Shown here in pieces: positions 1 to 8,008 of a stretch of 40,838 nt of DNA. Below the pieces are notes generated by a model that made no database searches, was not told where the DNA came from, and saw only the letters and a program-made list of their open reading frames with translations. The position numbers were made by a program, and so were the translations under genes. The first letter of the stretch is position 1; the number at the start of each line of letters is the position of its first letter. The stretch comes from Leptolyngbyaceae cyanobacterium SM1_4_3 (GTDB taxonomy: Bacteria; Cyanobacteriota; Cyanobacteriia; Elainellales; Elainellaceae), in assembly GCA_012031415.1 (NCBI GenBank), contig JAAUTN010000017.1, positions 1 to 40,838 on the forward strand, in the 5' to 3' direction.

Positions 1-1
1 C

Positions 2-193
2 TTGCATTGGTCAACGCAAATCGACCGTGTGGCAGTTAATCGCTTTGCGCTCACAGGATGTTCAGACGCTAACTTACTCAGCGACCACCCCCAGTTAACC
101 CGCGATGACCTGAAAGCTGCTTATGCATACTACGCTCAACATCCAGAAGAAATTGACGATGCAATTGCGGCAGCCGAGAATTTAGAGAGCTAG
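2..193 (+). CDS. DUF433-type small protein, C-terminal part, cut by window edge
   Basis: The reading frame is open to the first bases, so the true start probably lies outside the window. The visible 63 residues end in LLSDHPQLTRDDLKAAYAYY followed by an HPEEIDDAI tail. That is the typical C-terminal half of DUF433 proteins, small winged-helix-like proteins often found as the antitoxin half of pairs with a DUF5615 PIN-like toxin. No DUF5615 gene follows in the next 300 bases, so a toxin-antitoxin role is not supported here. The family call is recognition by eye; the role is unknown. Confidence 0.7.
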   Translation: MHWSTQIDRVAVNRFALTGCSDANLLSDHPQLTRDDLKAAYAYYAQHPEEIDDAIAAAENLES

Positions 194-359
194 CACAACA
201 GCTAAACTAGCTTGCTAGTAAACCAGAGAGCTTGAGTAGGCGATCGCTGCAAACCTTGTAAAGCTGGCGATCGCATCTTTACCAGCCTCAATAGCCCCTG
301 AATCGAAAGGTCTTCGTCTAGTTCCTGCGTAAGTCAGCTTCAAGGTGAGGCTACACCAA

Positions 360-491
360 ATGATTACACTCTCCGATGATGAGGTCGCCCTTGTCCGATC
401 GCTCCTATCTGCTCTACGCGGCATCAAAGTTCGAGATATCGACAAAGCCCTGGTCATTCTGGCAAAAGCCGACCGAGGAGCAAAGCCATGA
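360..491 (+). CDS. possible small protein, 43 aa, unknown
   Basis: An ATG frame of 43 codons ends in TGA. It encodes a compact, probably helical peptide (MITLSDDEVALVRSLLSALR, then a KVRDIDKALVILAKAD stretch). AAGGTGAGG lies about 12 bases upstream and could act as a ribosome binding site; an in-frame GTG at 345 is an alternative start. I do not recognise a family. The charge pattern looks protein-like, but the length alone does not prove a gene. Confidence 0.3.
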   Translation: MITLSDDEVALVRSLLSALRGIKVRDIDKALVILAKADRGAKP

Positions 492-582
492 TTGTTAACC
501 GTGAAGTCAATGACTGTTCACGGCTTGTCATCTGAAATCTTGTTGGCCAGACTCACCTCTGTGCAGGACGTGTTATGCTAAA

Positions 583-684
583 GCTGACCTGGACCCATGC
601 GATTACAACGCCCAAACTTTGTCAGGACCGGAAGGTAGCAGCAATACGGGATGCTTGTGGTAGGCGTGGTCTCCGGGTCACTTT
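583..684 (+). ncRNA. ffs: signal recognition particle RNA, small bacterial type
   Basis: The apical domain consensus is present: GTCAGGACCGGAAGG followed by TAGCAGCAA at about 620-643, matching the conserved GGAA tetraloop and asymmetric loop of 4.5S/SRP RNA. The ends pair: TGACCTGGACC near 585-595 with GGTCTCCGGGTCA near 668-680, closing a hairpin of about 100 nt. A T-run follows at 682-685. The RNA would bind Ffh (SRP54) and target membrane proteins co-translationally. The exact ends are estimated from the base pairing. Confidence 0.9.
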
Positions 685-829
685 TGTTTGAGAGTGTTTT
701 GAGAACCACGTTTGATAGCGTTTGAGAGACATTTGTAAAGCTGGGTAGGCAGTTTGGCAGATTTACTCCTATCCTGGAAGCATCTCTATATTAATTATTT
801 CCTTTAATTCTTAAGGAGTCGCAGTAGCG

Positions 830-1198
830 ATGGCTGGTTTTGGGGATTTAGTCCAAAAGGCATTTTATTTAGGCGTTGGGATTGCCTCCTATGCGGGTGA
901 GAAGGCGGGCATGACGCTAACTGAGTTGCGATCGCAAGCCCAAAAAATTGCCGACGAAATGGTAGCACGCGGCGAGATGACCACCGAAGAGGCAAAGCGG
1001 CTGGTTGATGAAATGGTGAATCGAGCGCAGCAAGCTCCAACGTCCCCACCATCTAGTGCTAGACCGGGTGAACCTCGTAGAATTGAAATTCTCTCTGAAG
1101 ATGAAGCGCCCTCTGAAGCGCCACCCGAAGCTGTCGATGACTTGCGCGACCAAGTAGCCAAGCTACAGGACGAACTGCGGCGGTTAAAGCGGGACTGA
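830..1198 (+). CDS. phasin family-like protein
   Basis: This is a 122-aa protein. Residues 1-30 (MAGFGDLVQKAFYLGVGIAS and on) are a hydrophobic amphipathic helix. A helical segment follows with ADEMVARGEMTTEEAKRLVDEM at about 45-65, then a Pro/Ser-rich linker and a C-terminal coiled coil (DDLRDQVAKLQDELRRLK). The arrangement matches the small proteins annotated as phasin family or PHA-granule-associated in cyanobacteria. TAAGGAG at about 812 supports the ATG at 830. No PHA synthase gene is nearby, so granule association is inferred from the family only. It stands alone, just after the SRP RNA. Confidence 0.65.
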   Translation: MAGFGDLVQKAFYLGVGIASYAGEKAGMTLTELRSQAQKIADEMVARGEMTTEEAKRLVDEMVNRAQQAPTSPPSSARPGEPRRIEILSEDEAPSEAPPEAVDDLRDQVAKLQDELRRLKRD

Positions 1199-1339
1199 GG
1201 AAAGGATGAGGGATGAGATTGCGTAGGCGTAGGTTGGGTGCAGCAAAGCGGAATCCAACAAAGGCTTCAGGGTGAGCAGTATCGATACTGATACGTTAGT
1301 AAGATAGGAATCTAGTTTGCAGCTCAGGTTCGAGAAATT

Positions 1340-1765
1340 ATGGAAGGTTGGTCGCACGATTGGGTGAAGATGCTCGAAACGGTCGCTGTCGGGGTAGAGC
1401 AGTTTTTCCTGGAAGCCACAAAAGAAATGACTGAAGCGCTGGATGCTTTTGCAGATTTTTCTGAAGATATTGCGGCTCAGCTTGAAGGTGCGATCGCCCC
1501 TGAACTAGACACCCTTGACGCAGAAATCGATCCCTGGATTGAGTCCATTTTACAGGCGTTTATGGGTCTAGAAACTGCCGTCAATGAAGCCGCAGAACCC
1601 GTCAGCCATACCTTAGAGCCAATGCTAAACGAGCATCCTGCTTGTGTCGGCTGTCGTCACTATCATGGGCAGATGTACGGCGGTAACGTGCTGGTTTGCG
1701 CCATGCATCCCTACGGTTGGGAAACTGAAACGTGCCCCGATTGGGAGTCAAGCTGGAAAGACTAG
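1340..1765 (+). CDS. conserved cyanobacterial protein with a four-Cys C-terminus
   Basis: A 141-aa soluble protein. Residues 1-95 are acidic and helical. The C-terminus holds C102-x2-C105, H107 and H109, C120 and C132 in the context CVGCRHYHGQMYGGN ... VCAMHPYG ... CPDWE. This Cys/His spacing suggests a small metal site, zinc or iron-sulfur. I recognise the tail as conserved among cyanobacteria but know of no experimentally assigned function. There is no signal peptide and no obvious operon partner. Confidence 0.65.
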   Translation: MEGWSHDWVKMLETVAVGVEQFFLEATKEMTEALDAFADFSEDIAAQLEGAIAPELDTLDAEIDPWIESILQAFMGLETAVNEAAEPVSHTLEPMLNEHPACVGCRHYHGQMYGGNVLVCAMHPYGWETETCPDWESSWKD

Positions 1766-1788
1766 GGCGTTTCTCAGAGATGGGCATC

Positions 1789-1838
1789 TGTGGAATGGGC
1801 ATCTTGCCCGTCAGAGCGGGTGAGACACCCACTCCACA
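1789..1838. repeat. imperfect palindromic dispersed repeat
   Basis: Arms TGTGGAATGGGCATCTTGCC(CG) at 1789-1810 and CGGGTGAGACACCCACTCCA(CA) at 1817-1838 pair over 22 positions with three mismatches and two G-T pairs. The element sits between two genes that converge on it (the Cys-rich protein and thiD). It may serve as a terminator, but no T-run follows. It resembles the hairpin repeats scattered through cyanobacterial intergenic DNA. Confidence 0.6.
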
Positions 1839-1841
1839 GGT

Positions 1842-2663
1842 TCATTTGTATTCCACCAGCAATGGGAAAAAATGCCCTACTGGTCCTTGTCCTTTGCCAA
1901 TTCGCAGGGAATGTTTTAGGGCGGTTGTGACATAATCCTTTGCAGATTGCACGGCTGAATGCAGGTCTTTGCCCAGGGCAAGGTTAGCCGCGATCGCCGC
2001 TGACAAAGTACACCCCGTGCCGTGTGTATCGTGAGTATCAACGGTTGAAGTATGGAGCGTCGTGAGGCGATCGCCGTCAAACAAAACATCGACCCCGCGC
2101 AGTTTCCCTTCCATGCCGCCGCCTTTAACCAGCACTGCCTTTGCGCCAAGCTGAAAAATCTTTTGGGCCGCTGCCTGCATTTCTTCTAGCGTTTTAATTT
2201 CTAAACCACTGAGCATCTGCGCCTCATAGCGGTTGGGCGTGAGAATGGTTGCCAGGGGAAGGAGGTCGTTTTGGAGAGTGGCGATCGCCTCATCCGCAAT
2301 CAACCGCGCCCCCGTGCGCGACACCATCACTGGATCGACAACCAGGTTTGGCAGGTGCAGTTCTGCTGCCTGCTTCGCCACCGCTGCCATAATTTCCTGA
2401 TTTAGCAGCATCCCTGTCTTGACTGCCTGAACGCCGATATCTTCCACCACAGCCGCCACTTGTGCCATCACCGACTCCGCAGGAAGCGCATCCACTCGAC
2501 TCACCCCCAGCGTATTTTGCGCTGTGATGCAGGTGATCGCGCTGGTGCCATGCACCCGATGAAAGGCAAAGGTGCGAAGGTCTGCTTGAATGCCCGCACC
2601 ACCGCCGCTATCTGAACCAGCGATCGTCAGGGCTATGGGAATAGGAAAGGGAGAAGCAGTCAT
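1842..2663 (-). CDS. thiD: hydroxymethylpyrimidine/phosphomethylpyrimidine kinase
   Basis: A ribokinase-fold enzyme of 273 aa, the usual length, that phosphorylates HMP and HMP-P to HMP-PP in thiamine synthesis. Visible motifs are the N-terminal substrate loop AGSDSGGGAGIQAD (15-28), DPVMVSRTG (110-118), LTPNRYEA (141-148), KGGG (180-183), and the anion-hole and catalytic motif DTHGTGC (212-218). The protein starts at the first ATG. No other thiamine gene is adjacent, and I see no TPP riboswitch in the short upstream region, which is filled by a palindromic repeat. Confidence 0.95.
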   Translation of the reverse strand: MTASPFPIPIALTIAGSDSGGGAGIQADLRTFAFHRVHGTSAITCITAQNTLGVSRVDALPAESVMAQVAAVVEDIGVQAVKTGMLLNQEIMAAVAKQAAELHLPNLVVDPVMVSRTGARLIADEAIATLQNDLLPLATILTPNRYEAQMLSGLEIKTLEEMQAAAQKIFQLGAKAVLVKGGGMEGKLRGVDVLFDGDRLTTLHTSTVDTHDTHGTGCTLSAAIAANLALGKDLHSAVQSAKDYVTTALKHSLRIGKGQGPVGHFFPLLVEYK

Positions 2664-2700
2664 ACAAGAATCTACGTCAACTCGTTACTCGCCGTCACTC

Positions 2701-2799
2701 GTTCCCAGGCTCTGCCTGGGAATGCCTTTACAGTGTCTCTGCCACTAGATTACAGGAGGCAGAGCCTCCTTGTGGGATTCCCAGGCGGAGCCTGGGAAC
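2701..2799. repeat. nested palindromic repeat element
   Basis: A 23-bp arm at 2701-2723 (GTTCCCAGGCTCTGCCTGGG plus AAT) is repeated inverted at 2777-2799 with one difference. Each arm is itself a CCAGGC/GCCTGG hairpin. A third hairpin lies in the interior at 2754-2770, AGGAGGC-aga-GCCTCCT. The whole 99-bp unit lies between thiD and the Crp-type regulator and looks like a mobile or dispersed palindromic element. Confidence 0.75.
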
Positions 2800-2828
2800 C
2801 AGGGCGGAAGAGGGAGACCTCTTCCGCC

Positions 2829-3647
2829 CTAACGCAACGGCCACCAGGACACTTTATCGCGGGTTGCGCCATACACTTCCTTTAGCCCTTCGGGATCAAG
2901 CACTCGCAGCGTGTCGCTAGAGGGATCGGTCGATTTTGCCGTATCGATTAGCTTTACCTGACGCATTCCCTTTAGCACTTGCTCAACCGTGCGGTGGTTA
3001 AGCTGGCTGGCGCGGGCAATGATGTCAATCGGCAAGTCGAATACAAACGTGCCGTCGGGTTGAGGCTGGTTGCCTAGCGATCGCTCCTGATAGATCAGCG
3101 CCCGCAGCAGAGCCGCTACTGCCTGGGGCGGATGAGTGCTGCAATTAAGCAAATGGTACTCAAACTTAGCGCGTAGCTCAAACAAGAGGTGATAGCGATC
3201 GCGGAACGCTTCACTTTCCTGGTAGAGCGCCTGCACCGACGCAAGCGGAATCTTCAACACGTCAGTCGTTTTGTAAGCCTCAACCAAACTGGGAAATGCC
3301 TGAGAAATCTTCCCGTAGGCAAACGCCAGATTTCGCATTCCAAAACAGCTTCCCGGATAGCTCAGGGCAATCACCCGATCGAGCGGCGTACTGCGAATGA
3401 CAATCGGGCCACCCGCCAGAACAGCATACAAAAATTCCAGGGAAACGCCTGGACGAAAAGCCGTATACACCGGACGACTGGAATACAGCTTTTCTCGAAT
3501 GATCTGCTCTGGTGACACATAGTTTGCCAGCCAGTCTATATCCATTCCCCGAAACAGGTAATTGCCCTGAATCAGCATTTGCAGAGAATCGGGTTCCAAA
3601 GATTGCTTGGCTTTGATTGCCATGCCTTGCTGCTCAACGGAGAACAC
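2829..3647 (-). CDS. cysR: Crp/Fnr-family regulator, probably CysR-like
   Basis: A 272-aa protein in which residues about 25-150 form a degenerate cyclic-nucleotide-binding-like beta-roll and about 205-235 (LPIDIIARASQLNHRTVEQV) form the winged-HTH of the Crp family. The phosphate-binding cassette of true cAMP receptors is not evident. It diverges from sbpA-cysT-cysW, the same setting as CysR, the Crp-type regulator next to the sulfate permease genes in Synechococcus. The inferred role is control of sulfur-starvation genes, with the inverted repeat in the shared promoter as a plausible target. The start is uncertain: GTG at 3647, or the in-frame ATG at 3623. Confidence 0.75.
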   Translation of the reverse strand: MFSVEQQGMAIKAKQSLEPDSLQMLIQGNYLFRGMDIDWLANYVSPEQIIREKLYSSRPVYTAFRPGVSLEFLYAVLAGGPIVIRSTPLDRVIALSYPGSCFGMRNLAFAYGKISQAFPSLVEAYKTTDVLKIPLASVQALYQESEAFRDRYHLLFELRAKFEYHLLNCSTHPPQAVAALLRALIYQERSLGNQPQPDGTFVFDLPIDIIARASQLNHRTVEQVLKGMRQVKLIDTAKSTDPSSDTLRVLDPEGLKEVYGATRDKVSWWPLR

Positions 3648-3676
3648 CTCATTCTGACAAATTTAGTTTCCATCAA

Positions 3677-3718
3677 ACATGAAATTCAATTCAATTGTGA
3701 TTCGTTTATATTTCATGT
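3677..3718. promoter_or_regulatory. candidate operator between cysR-like gene and sbpA
   Basis: ACATGAAAT at 3677-3685 is repeated inverted as ATTTCATGT at 3710-3718 with 24 bases between. It lies in the only regulatory space shared by the divergent regulator and the sulfate transport operon. The spacing would place the two half-sites about three helical turns apart. Assignment to the regulator is inference. Confidence 0.4.
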
Positions 3719-3792
3719 GTGGTACAGTTTTATTCAAATTAAGTCCGGTATCCCGACCCGTTAGCCGGAGTTTATAGTAGGAGTATCTTCTG

Positions 3793-4938
3793 ATGAACGG
3801 ATGGCAGCGTTTCCCTCGACCGTTGGGTTTGCGAAGGTTGAATCTGATTGCAGGTAGATTGGCACCGCTGGGGCTGGGGCGATCGCTGCGTCGGCTCAAG
3901 CGACCTATCTCCCTGTTTTTAGTGGGAATCGGGTTGAGTTTGGCGATCGCCGCTTGCAGTCCCACCGAAACCACCGAAGGCGAATCCGCTTCAGGTGAAA
4001 CCGCAAGCGATCCCGTTGAGTTAACCCTGGTTTCCTACGCCGTCACTCAAGCCGCCTACGAGCAAATCATTCCGCTGTTTAACGAGCAGTGGCAGGCTGA
4101 GCATAACGGGCAGGAAGTCATCTTTGATCAGAGCTATGGCGGCTCCGGCTCCCAAACTCGTGCGGTGATTGATGGCTTAGAGGCAGATATTGTCGCCCTC
4201 GCCCTCGCCCTCGATACCCAAAAAATTGAAGAAGCCGGACTGATTGAACCCGGATGGGAAGAAGAAGCCCCCAATGGCTCAATTGTTCACACCTCTGTTG
4301 CAGTACTGGTGACTCGTGATGGCAACCCCAAAGCAGTCCAAAACTGGCAAGACTTGACAAAAGAGGATGTGGCTGTCATCACTGCAAATCCCAAAACATC
4401 GGGTGGCGCACGCTGGAACTTCCTGGCGCTGTGGGGCGCAATCACCCAGACGGGCGGAGATGACGCAGCCGCCTTGGATTACGTCACAAAAGTATATGGA
4501 AACGTTCCCGTGTTGCCCAGAGATGCGCGGGAAGCGACCGACGTATTCTTCAATCAGGGTCAGGGCGATGTGCTGATTAACTACGAAAACGAGGTGCTGT
4601 TGGCAAGACTAAACGGAGAAGAGTTGCCCTATGTGATTCCCGATGTCAACGTTTCGATTGATAATCCGGTAGCAGTCGTGGATACCAACGTTGATAAGCA
4701 CGGCACCCGTGAAGTCGCAGAAGCATTCGTGCAGTTCTTGTTTACCCCCGAAGCGCAGCGAGAATTTGCTAAGGTTGGCTTCCGTCCGGTTGAGGAAACC
4801 ATCAAAGCAGAAGTCGCCAATGATTACCCCGAAATCAAAACCCTATTCACTGTCGCTGATTTTGGCGGTTGGGACGAAATTCAGGCAAAATTCTTTGACG
4901 ACGGTGCTATTTTTGACCAGCTTCAAGCAGGGGCTTAG
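3793..4938 (+). CDS. sbpA: sulfate ABC transporter substrate-binding lipoprotein
   Basis: A 381-aa periplasmic sulfate-binding protein of the SbpA/CysP family. A long basic N-terminus is followed by a hydrophobic helix (39-54) and the lipobox LAIAAC with Cys55, so it should be lipid-anchored. Family motifs are visible: VTLVSYAVT-like start (ELTLVSYAVTQAAYEQI), DQSYGGSGSQTRAVIDGLEADIVAL, NPKTSGGARWNFLALWG, and QGDVLINYENEV. TAGGAG at 3778-3783 supports the ATG at 3793. It opens the sbpA-cysT-cysW-NIL cluster and feeds sulfate, possibly thiosulfate, to CysTW. Expression is probably sulfur-regulated. Confidence 0.95.
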   Translation: MNGWQRFPRPLGLRRLNLIAGRLAPLGLGRSLRRLKRPISLFLVGIGLSLAIAACSPTETTEGESASGETASDPVELTLVSYAVTQAAYEQIIPLFNEQWQAEHNGQEVIFDQSYGGSGSQTRAVIDGLEADIVALALALDTQKIEEAGLIEPGWEEEAPNGSIVHTSVAVLVTRDGNPKAVQNWQDLTKEDVAVITANPKTSGGARWNFLALWGAITQTGGDDAAALDYVTKVYGNVPVLPRDAREATDVFFNQGQGDVLINYENEVLLARLNGEELPYVIPDVNVSIDNPVAVVDTNVDKHGTREVAEAFVQFLFTPEAQREFAKVGFRPVEETIKAEVANDYPEIKTLFTVADFGGWDEIQAKFFDDGAIFDQLQAGA

Positions 4939-4989
4939 TTTGGTTTGTGATTTGGGGTGCATCCCACTTTTGTAGCCCTCACCCTAACT

Positions 4990-5054
4990 CCCTCTCCCGC
5001 TCTGGGAGAGGGACTTTGAATCTGGCTCCCCTTCTCCCACAAAGGGAGAAGGGG
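4990..5054. repeat. pair of hairpins in sbpA-cysT spacer
   Basis: CCCTCTCCC/GGGAGAGGG (4990-4998 and 5004-5012) and CCCCTTCTCCC/GGGAGAAGGGG (5028-5038 and 5044-5054) form two stable stems in tandem. The flanking text (CCTCACCCTAACTCC...) is a common bacterial dispersed repeat. It may attenuate or stabilise the message between sbpA and the permease genes. Confidence 0.7.
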
Positions 5055-5092
5055 CTGGGGATGATCCAAACCTTTAGTTGCACATCGCGTCA

Positions 5093-5155
5093 ATGACCCA
5101 TGACCAATAACCCATGACCAATAACCCATGACCCATGACCAATAACCCATGACCT
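5093..5155 (+). repeat. heptanucleotide tandem repeat reaching into cysT
   Basis: There are nine head-to-tail copies of a degenerate heptamer: ATGACCC, ATGACCA, ATAACCC, ATGACCA, ATAACCC, ATGACCC, ATGACCA, ATAACCC and ATGACCT. The last copy contains the start codon of cysT. It belongs to the short tandem heptamer repeats known in cyanobacteria. A change in copy number would alter the leader but not the cysT frame. Confidence 0.9.
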
Positions 5156-5997
5156 CCTCTTCAAACGCTGAATCTTTCCTGAGCAAGCTGCGTCAGGTGC
5201 CCCGACTGCCGTTTATCTGGCAGTTTACCTGGGTGTATTTGACGATTATGCTGTTTGTGCCAGCGATCGCCCTCCTCCTAAAAGCCAGCACCCTCAGTCC
5301 ACCTGAGATTTGGCGCATTGCCACTTCCCCGATCGCCCTTTCCGCCTACGATGTCACCTTTGTCACAGCACTGGTGACAGCCACAATTAACGGTGTCGTC
5401 GGTGTGATCATCGCCTGGGTGATGGTGCGCTACGAATTTCCGTTTAGGCGAATTCTAGATGCTGCGATTGATCTGCCGTTTGCTCTGCCAACCGCAGTCG
5501 CAGGTTTAACTTTGGCAACGATCTATAGCGATAGCGGCTGGATTGGTTCACTGCTGGCTCCGTTTGGCATTAGAGTATCCTTCACGCGGCTGGGCGTTGC
5601 AGTCGCCATGCTGTTCATCTCGCTGCCGTTTGTGGTTCGCACGGTGCAGCCCGTCCTGAAAGAACTGGAACCCGAATTGGAAGAAGCTGCCTGGAGTTTG
5701 GGAGCCTCACAGTTTCAAACCTTTTGGCGAGTGCTATTGCCGCCGCTGCTGCCGTCGATTTTGACGGGGGTGGCGCTGGGCTTTTCTCGCGCAGTGGGGG
5801 AATATGGCTCAGTCGTGATTGTAGCGGCTAACGTGCCGTTTCAAGATTTGATTGCTCCGGTGCTAATCTTTCAGCGATTGGAGCAGTATGACTATGCTGG
5901 CGCAACGGTGATTGGCTCCGTCATGCTGGGCGCTTCACTGGTAATTTTGCTGGCGATTAATCTATTACAGGCATGGGGACGGCGGTATGACATCTGA
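5149..5997 (+). CDS. cysT: sulfate ABC transporter permease CysT
   Basis: A 282-aa inner-membrane permease with about six membrane segments, the usual CysT length. The cytoplasmic EAA loop that contacts the ATPase is clear: [20 protein letters not shown] followed by LPP at about 182-204. It forms the channel with CysW and receives sulfate from SbpA. The ATG at 5149 is the last copy of a heptamer repeat and no Shine-Dalgarno sequence precedes it, so initiation may be weak or leader-dependent. Its last codons overlap cysW by 11 bases, which implies translational coupling. Confidence 0.94.
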   Translation: MTSSSNAESFLSKLRQVPRLPFIWQFTWVYLTIMLFVPAIALLLKASTLSPPEIWRIATSPIALSAYDVTFVTALVTATINGVVGVIIAWVMVRYEFPFRRILDAAIDLPFALPTAVAGLTLATIYSDSGWIGSLLAPFGIRVSFTRLGVAVAMLFISLPFVVRTVQPVLKELEPELEEAAWSLGASQFQTFWRVLLPPLLPSILTGVALGFSRAVGEYGSVVIVAANVPFQDLIAPVLIFQRLEQYDYAGATVIGSVMLGASLVILLAINLLQAWGRRYDI

Positions 5998-6868
5998 AGT
6001 TTTTAATCCACTCTCGCGTAAGCCATCGCCCAAAACAGATAGTCAGGAACTAGCAAAAAAGGGGGAATGGACAAAGCTCGTCCTGATTGGAATTGTCGTA
6101 GTTTATCTGGCGCTGGTGCTGTTTATCCCAGCGCTGAATGTGTTTGTGCAAGCGTTTGACGGCGGGATTGAGGGTTTTATCAACACGTTCAGACAGCGGG
6201 AGTTTGTCAATGCGCTGAGGTTGACGCTGCTGATGGCGGCGATCGCCGTCCCACTTAACACCATCTTCGGCATCTGTGCAGCCCTGGCGCTGGCCCGCAA
6301 ACGCTTCCCTGGACGCACCTTGCTGATTAGCATCATTGACTTACCCTTCTCCATTTCCCCAGTTGTTGCAGGGTTGATGATTGTGCTGCTGTACGGACGA
6401 AACGGCTGGTTTGGACCCTTACTAGACGCTGCCGGAATCAGGATTATCTTTGCAATTCCCGGTATGCTGTTGGCAACCATTTTTGTCACGCTCCCCTTTG
6501 TTGCCCGTGAAGTTTTGCCCGTTCTAGAAGAAATGGGGCCAGAACTAGAGGAAGCCGCTAAAACACTGGGGGCAAGCGATTGGCAAGTCTTTTGGCGAGT
6601 CACACTTCCCTCAATTCGCTGGGGCTTGCTCTATGGCTTAATCTTGACCAACGCCAGAGCAATGGGAGAATTTGGGGCGATCGTCGTCGTTTCGGGCAGC
6701 ATTCGCGGCAAAACCCAAACCCTACCGCTGTTTGTCGAAGAAGCCTACAAGCAATACCACACCCAGTCTGCTTATGCCGCAGCAGTGCTGTTGGCTCTAC
6801 TCGCTGTCGTGACTCTAGTACTCAAAGAAATTCTGGAACGCAAAACAGCGATTAAAGATACGGAGTAA
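5987..6868 (+). CDS. cysW: sulfate ABC transporter permease CysW
   Basis: A 293-aa membrane protein that partners CysT. The N-terminal 30 residues are polar, then about six hydrophobic segments follow. The EAA loop reads [20 protein letters not shown]. The segment [25 protein letters not shown] near the C-terminus is typical of CysW. The start overlaps the end of cysT by 11 bases (ATGACATCTGA). The NIL-domain gene follows after 5 bases, so the four genes form one transcription unit. Confidence 0.95.
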   Translation: MTSEVFNPLSRKPSPKTDSQELAKKGEWTKLVLIGIVVVYLALVLFIPALNVFVQAFDGGIEGFINTFRQREFVNALRLTLLMAAIAVPLNTIFGICAALALARKRFPGRTLLISIIDLPFSISPVVAGLMIVLLYGRNGWFGPLLDAAGIRIIFAIPGMLLATIFVTLPFVAREVLPVLEEMGPELEEAAKTLGASDWQVFWRVTLPSIRWGLLYGLILTNARAMGEFGAIVVVSGSIRGKTQTLPLFVEEAYKQYHTQSAYAAAVLLALLAVVTLVLKEILERKTAIKDTE

Positions 6869-6873
6869 GGCAA

Positions 6874-7146
6874 ATGACCAACGACACCAGACGCACCCAA
6901 ACCCGTATCAGAATCCGAATTCCTAAGTGCTATCAGCAGGAACCTGTGATTTCTAACCTGATCTCTGATCACGGGGTAACTGTGAATATCTCGGCAGCCT
7001 TATTGAGCGCCAATGCGAGAGAAGACGGCTGGTTTGACCTTCAGCTTCAAGGCACGGTGCCGCAGATTCGCAGCGCTTTGCTGTATCTCAACGATCTAGA
7101 TCTGGAGGTTTGGAATGGTGCTGACGATCAGGACGATAGCTGGTAG
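6874..7146 (+). CDS. NIL-domain protein, sulfate-cluster accessory
   Basis: This 90-aa protein consists essentially of one NIL domain (ferredoxin-like beta-alpha-beta fold): RIRIRIPKCYQQEPVISNLI, then VTVNISAALLSANAREDGWF, then LQLQGTVPQIRSALLYLNDLDLEV. The NIL domain is the C-terminal regulatory domain of MetN-type ABC ATPases, where it senses methionine. Here it is free-standing, 5 bases after cysW, a position it often holds in cyanobacterial sulfate clusters. It may sense a sulfur compound and modulate the transporter, but that is inference. The ATPase itself is not in this cluster. Confidence 0.85.
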   Translation: MTNDTRRTQTRIRIRIPKCYQQEPVISNLISDHGVTVNISAALLSANAREDGWFDLQLQGTVPQIRSALLYLNDLDLEVWNGADDQDDSW

Positions 7147-7188
7147 TTAGCAATTGAGATAGGATTCATGTCTAAAAGAGTGAGAAAA

Positions 7189-7941
7189 TCAAGCGCTAAC
7201 ATCCAATAGGGTCGGATGTCCTGAAGGTTGTGACAATGACATAGAGCGCCAAAACTGAACAATTTGCTCACTTACCTGCTGTGAGTAGAAATAGTGAAAG
7301 AAGTACCGTCCGCCCGGACAGACCCAAAGCCGGGAAGCAGCGTGGTGCAAGTGCTGTTGCCAACCCCGAAGCTGATGAGGATCGATCACTACATCGTCCA
7401 CGCTGCCGCAAACGAGGAGCGGCACCTCAACCGCAATGGGCAACAAATTCATCGATCGCACCAAACTATGAGGTGAAAGAGACTGATAGAGGTCTTGCTC
7501 CAACAGTTTGACCATCGCCTCTGTAGTGTCTTTGGGAGAACAGCCCAGCAACCCATAGACCATTTGCCGTAATACCGTTTGCTGGTTACAGGGCAGGAAG
7601 CGGCGTTGAGCATAGTAGTGTGCCTGCCAATCAACCGCAGGATTTACCCCAACCGAGAGGAGTGTGAGCGATCGCACCCGTTGTGGATACTGACTAGCAT
7701 AGAGCAACCCCAACAATCCTCCTGTGCTATGTCCCAATAAATGAACTGGTCGATGGTGATGTTTTAAATAATCATGCAGCAACACCAGTGCAATTTCTAA
7801 GGAATTTGGCTCGTCTAGAGTTTGAGAATATTCCCATTGGGCGATCGAGGTATGGTGAGTGAGATGCTTTAGTAGGGGGCGATCGAATCCTTGAAAGGGA
7901 GGACTGACGTTTAACCAAAGCGCATCCGCAATTTGAGACAT
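7189..7941 (-). CDS. alpha/beta-hydrolase, IsiC-like
   Basis: A 250-aa alpha/beta-hydrolase fold protein. The nucleophile elbow is LLGHSTGG with Ser72; a late acid is likely in CGSVDDVVID and the catalytic His in the GRYFFHYFYSQQ tail. No signal peptide is seen. It lies 67 bases downstream of flavodoxin on the same strand. In some cyanobacteria an alpha/beta-hydrolase gene, isiC, follows isiA-isiB in an iron-stress operon, and this gene probably corresponds to it. The substrate is unknown. Confidence 0.8.
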   Translation of the reverse strand: MSQIADALWLNVSPPFQGFDRPLLKHLTHHTSIAQWEYSQTLDEPNSLEIALVLLHDYLKHHHRPVHLLGHSTGGLLGLLYASQYPQRVRSLTLLSVGVNPAVDWQAHYYAQRRFLPCNQQTVLRQMVYGLLGCSPKDTTEAMVKLLEQDLYQSLSPHSLVRSMNLLPIAVEVPLLVCGSVDDVVIDPHQLRGWQQHLHHAASRLWVCPGGRYFFHYFYSQQVSEQIVQFWRSMSLSQPSGHPTLLDVSA

Positions 7942-8008
7942 GAAAAGTTTCCTTGCTAGAAGTCGTTAACTTTTGAAGCTGCGTCAGGCACAGCTTCAAA
8001 ATCATCTA

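Noticed and set aside
4990-5054. An intrinsic terminator ending the sbpA transcript
   Set aside because: Two stable hairpins are present but neither is followed by a T-run, and cysTW need transcription from somewhere; a repeat or attenuator is more likely.
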